Positions 60,881-64,000 of a stretch of 64,000 bases of DNA are shown here, piece after piece. A model generated the notes under the pieces. It did not search any database. It was not told the origin of the DNA and saw only the letters and a list, made by a program, of their open reading frames with translations. The position numbers and the translations under genes were made by a program. Origin of the DNA: Desulfatibacillum alkenivorans DSM 16219. Its GTDB lineage: Bacteria; Desulfobacterota; Desulfobacteria; Desulfobacterales; Desulfatibacillaceae. Where the stretch lies: NCBI RefSeq assembly GCF_900142135.1, contig NZ_FQZU01000015.1, positions 1 through 64,000 on the forward strand, written 5' to 3'. Position 1 is the first letter of the stretch, and each line of letters starts with the position of its first letter.

Positions 60881-62056
60881 ATGGCCAGATCCTCTTCAGG
60901 CATCCTGGTTTTGCTGTCTGTTTCCGTGGGCGTTTCCATGATCGGGCTGGGCATCATCTGGCCCTTGATCCCGGTGTACGCCGTGGAGCTTGGCGCGGGC
61001 GGATTCATGGTGGGCCTGATCATCGCCAGCTTCAACCTTTCCAAGGCCGCGTTCGGGCCGTTTATGGGAAGGTTTTCCGACACCCTGGGGAGGAAGAAAT
61101 TCATCACGGCCGGGCTGATCGCCTATACCTGCATGTCCGTCATGTACGTATTGGCGGGCAGCGCCGAGGTGCTTATCGCCGTGCGGGTCTTCCACGGCAT
61201 GGCCTCCGTGATGGTGGTTCCCATCGCCATGGCCCTGGCTGCGGACATCGCCCCCAAACACGAGCTGGGCTTGTACATGGGCACCCTGAACATGGCCGTC
61301 ATGCTGGGATTGGGGGCCGGGCCGGTACTGGGCGGCGCCCTCCGCGATCATTTCGGCATGAACTCGGCATTTTACGCCATGGGGCTTTTGGCCCTGGTCA
61401 CGTGCATCCTGGTGATCATCGTCATTCCTTCGGACGCCGAAACCCGGTCATTCAAGGAAAATCACACCCGATCCTCGGTGGGCCAGATCATCCGCCACAG
61501 GATCGCCTTGGGCATTATTTTCATGCGTTTTCTGGCCGCGTCAGGCCAGGGCGCGGTATACACGTTTCTGCCCCTTTTGGGCTTGAAAATGGACATGTCC
61601 AGCTCCCAGGTGGGGATCGTGCTTTCAACCAACGTTTTCCTAATCGCCTTTTTGCAGCGGTTCAGCGGCAGGCTGTCGGACCGGTTCAATCCAAAATACC
61701 TGGTGATATACGGCACCTTTCTGGCCGGGTTCGCCGTGTTGGGCATGCCCATGGTAAAGGGCTTTTGGCTGGTTCTGGCTCTGAACATTGTCATGGGCGC
61801 GGCCAACGGGCTGGCCCTGCCCGGCGGATTGGTCATCACGGCTCAACTGGGGCGCACCATGGGCATGGCCTCTCTTATGAGCATTACGGACGCAGCCTGG
61901 AGCCTGGGCATGATCGTCTCTCCCATCTTGTCCGGGATCATCCTGGACGTATACGGCCTTCCCTACGTTTTTCTCATGGGAAGCGCCCTGATTCTCACGG
62001 GCGGGGCGGCGGTCTCCCTGTTTTTGCGGACCTACGATCCCGCCATGGAGTATTGA
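60881..62056 (+). CDS. Major facilitator superfamily transporter
   Basis: Protein of 391 residues with about 12 membrane segments, the normal length of drug- or metabolite-type MFS proteins. The loop 2-3 motif is GRFSDTLGRKKFI, and the symmetric one in the second half is QRFSGRLSDRFNPKYL. ALAADIAPKHELGLYMGTLN is the region after segment 4. Exporter or importer cannot be decided. Tight coupling to the radical SAM gene suggests it moves the product or substrate of that enzyme (inference). Confidence 0.9.
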   Translation: MARSSSGILVLLSVSVGVSMIGLGIIWPLIPVYAVELGAGGFMVGLIIASFNLSKAAFGPFMGRFSDTLGRKKFITAGLIAYTCMSVMYVLAGSAEVLIAVRVFHGMASVMVVPIAMALAADIAPKHELGLYMGTLNMAVMLGLGAGPVLGGALRDHFGMNSAFYAMGLLALVTCILVIIVIPSDAETRSFKENHTRSSVGQIIRHRIALGIIFMRFLAASGQGAVYTFLPLLGLKMDMSSSQVGIVLSTNVFLIAFLQRFSGRLSDRFNPKYLVIYGTFLAGFAVLGMPMVKGFWLVLALNIVMGAANGLALPGGLVITAQLGRTMGMASLMSITDAAWSLGMIVSPILSGIILDVYGLPYVFLMGSALILTGGAAVSLFLRTYDPAMEY

Positions 62057-62365
62057 TTTCAACCTCCCCTGAAAGGGCGGCGGGGGGGACGGCGCTGCAT
62101 TCATTCGAAGGCCAATGCCTTGTGTTGTTTTGCGCCTCAACCGCTCCTAATTCTTCCCCGACTGTTTTATCCTTGAAGCCATTGGGATAATCCTGTAATA
62201 TCCTAACCAGTTGCATTGTAGATAATTAGGAAGCCAGTCCCTGCCGGCGGTTATTCCAAAAAAGGCGAAAAACAGCCTGAACGGACAACGTGAAATTCAT
62301 CCTGGCATTGACTTCCCGGGCTAAGGCCCTTCCATAAATCTTTTCATTATATAGGCCTGAAAAAC
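62057..62365. other. Gene-free gap
   Basis: About 310 bp between the MFS gene and the GGDEF-like gene. No gene, clear promoter or terminator was recognised. A minus-strand reading (61995-62216) has no family resemblance. Confidence 0.5.
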
Positions 62366-64000
62366 ATGGAAGAACTTGCGGATCTGGTTTTTTTTCTGGA
62401 AAACTCGGGTAAAGATCCCACGAGCATGATTTTCGACGACGAGCTTACGGGGCTTCGCAACCGGCGGTTTATTAAAAATCATCTGGAGTTCAGGGTCCAA
62501 TGGGGGGACTTGAAAGCGCGTCCCACTTCCATGGTCTTTGTGGATATCGACAACCTTGACCAGATCAACGACGCCCTGGGCCGGGATCTGGGCACGGCAG
62601 TCCTCAAGCATTTGGCCGAGCTTGTGAAGCAAGCTGCTCCGGAAGGGTCCACCGCCGCCCGGTACGGCGCCGACGAGTTTGTCATCCTGCTGCCTGGGGA
62701 GCCCAAGAAAACCGCAGTCACCATAGGCAGAAAGCTTATCAGCGCGGTCCATGGGGCGCCTTATATTTCCGAGGACGCCACCCTGGAAATTCCCTTTACC
62801 ATCAGCGTCAGCATCACCACGGCGCCGGAAGACGCCGAGTCTGACAAGACCTTTGTGGAAAGAGCCCTGACCGCCCTCAAAATGGCCAAGGACCTGGGCG
62901 GGGACCGGGCCATCAACGCTGCGGAAATCAGCCCGGAGAACGAAGCTGCGGAAAGCATGCTGCACAAGGATGCAGCGAAAAACGCCGGCCGCAAAAGCCA
63001 ATTGGCGCAGGTTTCCCAGGCCCTCAAACGCTTTGGAAAGCGCGAAAGCCAGTTGGTGCTCGTGGAAGGCGGGCCCGGCATGGGCAAGACCTCTTTTCTG
63101 GACACCATCAACACCCAGCTGGCCAAGACCAAGGTCGCCCGCATCAGGCTCGCCGGCGTGACGCAGGAATTGTTCCGGCCCTATTACCTGGTTTCCAACC
63201 TGGTGCAGGAACTGCTTTACCGCCGCAAGGACAAGGGGGGGGAGGTCCTGGCGAACCTGGACCCCACGGCGCTGTGCGCCCTGTCTTCGGCCTTTGTGCC
63301 TTCGGGCGACATGCGCATACACACCCGGCAGGCGGCGGATGTGGACCTGGGAGACGAGACCCAAAAACGCGAGCACGTATTCAACGCCATGGCCTCGATT
63401 ATTCCCAAACTGATCGAGAACAAACCCTTGATCGTCCTGGTGGACGACCTGCACCTGGTGGACGAAGCGTCTCTGCTGATATTCAAGCATTTGATTGCGC
63501 AAAAATCCCTGCCGTTGTTCCTGTGCGGAAGCGGTCCAGACGCCCTCCAGGCGGACGGCGAACACGGCCCTTTGTGGCGATTCGTGCAGTCGGTGATTGA
63601 AATGGCGCCATTGGAAACCATACACCTGACGCCCCTTTCGCCCCAGGAAATTGAAGCCCATTTCAACAAGCTCTATCCCGGAGTGAGGCTGCCCGAGCAG
63701 TTGTGCGAAGACATCGCCCAGGTCAGCCAGGGCAATCCCCTGTTTTTCAACGGGATCATGTTCAAGCTGGTTTTTGACGAAAAAATCCGGCGCGCGGACG
63801 GCCATTGGGTGGTGGACCCCATTGAGGAGGACTACCTGCCCCGGTCCATGGACGAAATCATCTCCCAAAAGGTGGCTTCCCTGGACCAGGAAAGCCAGGC
63901 CCTTTTGGACCGGGCCTCTGCTTTTGGAGACAGGGTGACCCTAAGCCTTTTGACCGGCAGTTCGGAAATGGACGAAGCCGCGGTCCTGGACTTTCTGGAC
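62366..64000 (+). CDS. GGDEF-like domain fused to AAA-type ATPase (3' end outside window)
   Basis: The + strand is open from the ATG at 62366 to the window end (545 codons, incomplete). Residues 25-185 form a GGDEF domain (DELTGLRNRRFI, MVFVDIDNLDQIND) with the active-site motif changed to GADEF (101-105), so cyclase activity is uncertain. Residues 205 onward are an AAA_16-type ATPase as in large signalling ATPases and adenylate-cyclase-like regulators: Walker A GGPGMGKTS (235-243), Walker B LIVLVDDLHLVDEA, and GNPLFFNGIMFKL further on. It may be a signal-transducing ATPase with more repeats beyond the window. A 515-codon minus-strand reading over the same DNA is a shadow of this gene. Confidence 0.85.
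   Translation, partial: MEELADLVFFLENSGKDPTSMIFDDELTGLRNRRFIKNHLEFRVQWGDLKARPTSMVFVDIDNLDQINDALGRDLGTAVLKHLAELVKQAAPEGSTAARYGADEFVILLPGEPKKTAVTIGRKLISAVHGAPYISEDATLEIPFTISVSITTAPEDAESDKTFVERALTALKMAKDLGGDRAINAAEISPENEAAESMLHKDAAKNAGRKSQLAQVSQALKRFGKRESQLVLVEGGPGMGKTSFLDTINTQLAKTKVARIRLAGVTQELFRPYYLVSNLVQELLYRRKDKGGEVLANLDPTALCALSSAFVPSGDMRIHTRQAADVDLGDETQKREHVFNAMASIIPKLIENKPLIVLVDDLHLVDEASLLIFKHLIAQKSLPLFLCGSGPDALQADGEHGPLWRFVQSVIEMAPLETIHLTPLSPQEIEAHFNKLYPGVRLPEQLCEDIAQVSQGNPLFFNGIMFKLVFDEKIRRADGHWVVDPIEEDYLPRSMDEIISQKVASLDQESQALLDRASAFGDRVTLSLLTGSSEMDEAAVLDFLD

Noticed and set aside
62321-63868. 515-codon minus-strand open reading frame
   Set aside because: It is antisense to the GGDEF/ATPase gene, which has clear motifs; the minus-strand protein is histidine- and glutamine-rich without any family resemblance.
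1-64000. CRISPR arrays, tRNA and rRNA genes
   Set aside because: No regularly spaced repeats and no cloverleaf or rRNA sequence were noticed by eye; a dedicated scan was not possible.

Overview
The window looks like a chromosome segment of an anaerobic deltaproteobacterium (Desulfobacterota), most likely a fatty-acid- or hydrocarbon-oxidising sulfate reducer of the Desulfatibacillum type. This is an inference from gene content: a complete beta-oxidation operon with a CoA-transferase, a liv-type ABC transporter fused in operon with an acyl-CoA ligase, sigma-54 control, many radical SAM proteins, large secreted repeat proteins and moderately high GC. No rRNA, tRNA or CRISPR was seen.

Layout. 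1-270: end of an IS200/IS605-type element. 299-4345 (-): SLC12-like permease and a PAS/sigma-54 activator. 4346-15221 (+): beta-oxidation operon (3-hydroxyacyl-CoA dehydrogenase, two acyl-CoA dehydrogenases, two thiolases, enoyl-CoA hydratase, two-subunit family I CoA-transferase). It is preceded by a good -24/-12 promoter and two palindromic candidate enhancer sites next to the divergent activator gene, so a local regulatory circuit is readable from the sequence. Several intergenic gaps of this operon carry dispersed repeats. 15247-21854 (-): livHMGF, acyl-CoA ligase, livJ. 22468-32087 (-): three secreted DUF11-repeat proteins, one with a large predicted outer-membrane barrel, behind a second candidate sigma-54 promoter. 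32514-41499: small genes, a parvulin isomerase, an RCC1-repeat protein and a 1409-residue SBBP/DUF1566/dockerin-like protein.

42168-45362 (+): a receiver-like/acyltransferase gene split by an A9 tract, followed by a radical SAM protein with an unusual CX5CX2C cluster motif. 45433-47781 (-): hybrid histidine kinase. 47978-53712 (-): a compact four-gene operon of two paralogous B12-type radical SAM proteins, one SPASM-type radical SAM protein and a membrane protein with a beta-propeller; no known pathway was recognised for it, and it is the best candidate here for an undescribed system.

54452-56820 (+): an orphan Rhs C-terminal module with an AT-rich variable tip and a small membrane protein that may be its immunity partner. 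56821-58787: about 2 kb without genes, packed with short dispersed repeats. 58788-64000: a membrane protein, a radical SAM/MFS pair and a GGDEF-like/ATPase protein running off the end of the window.
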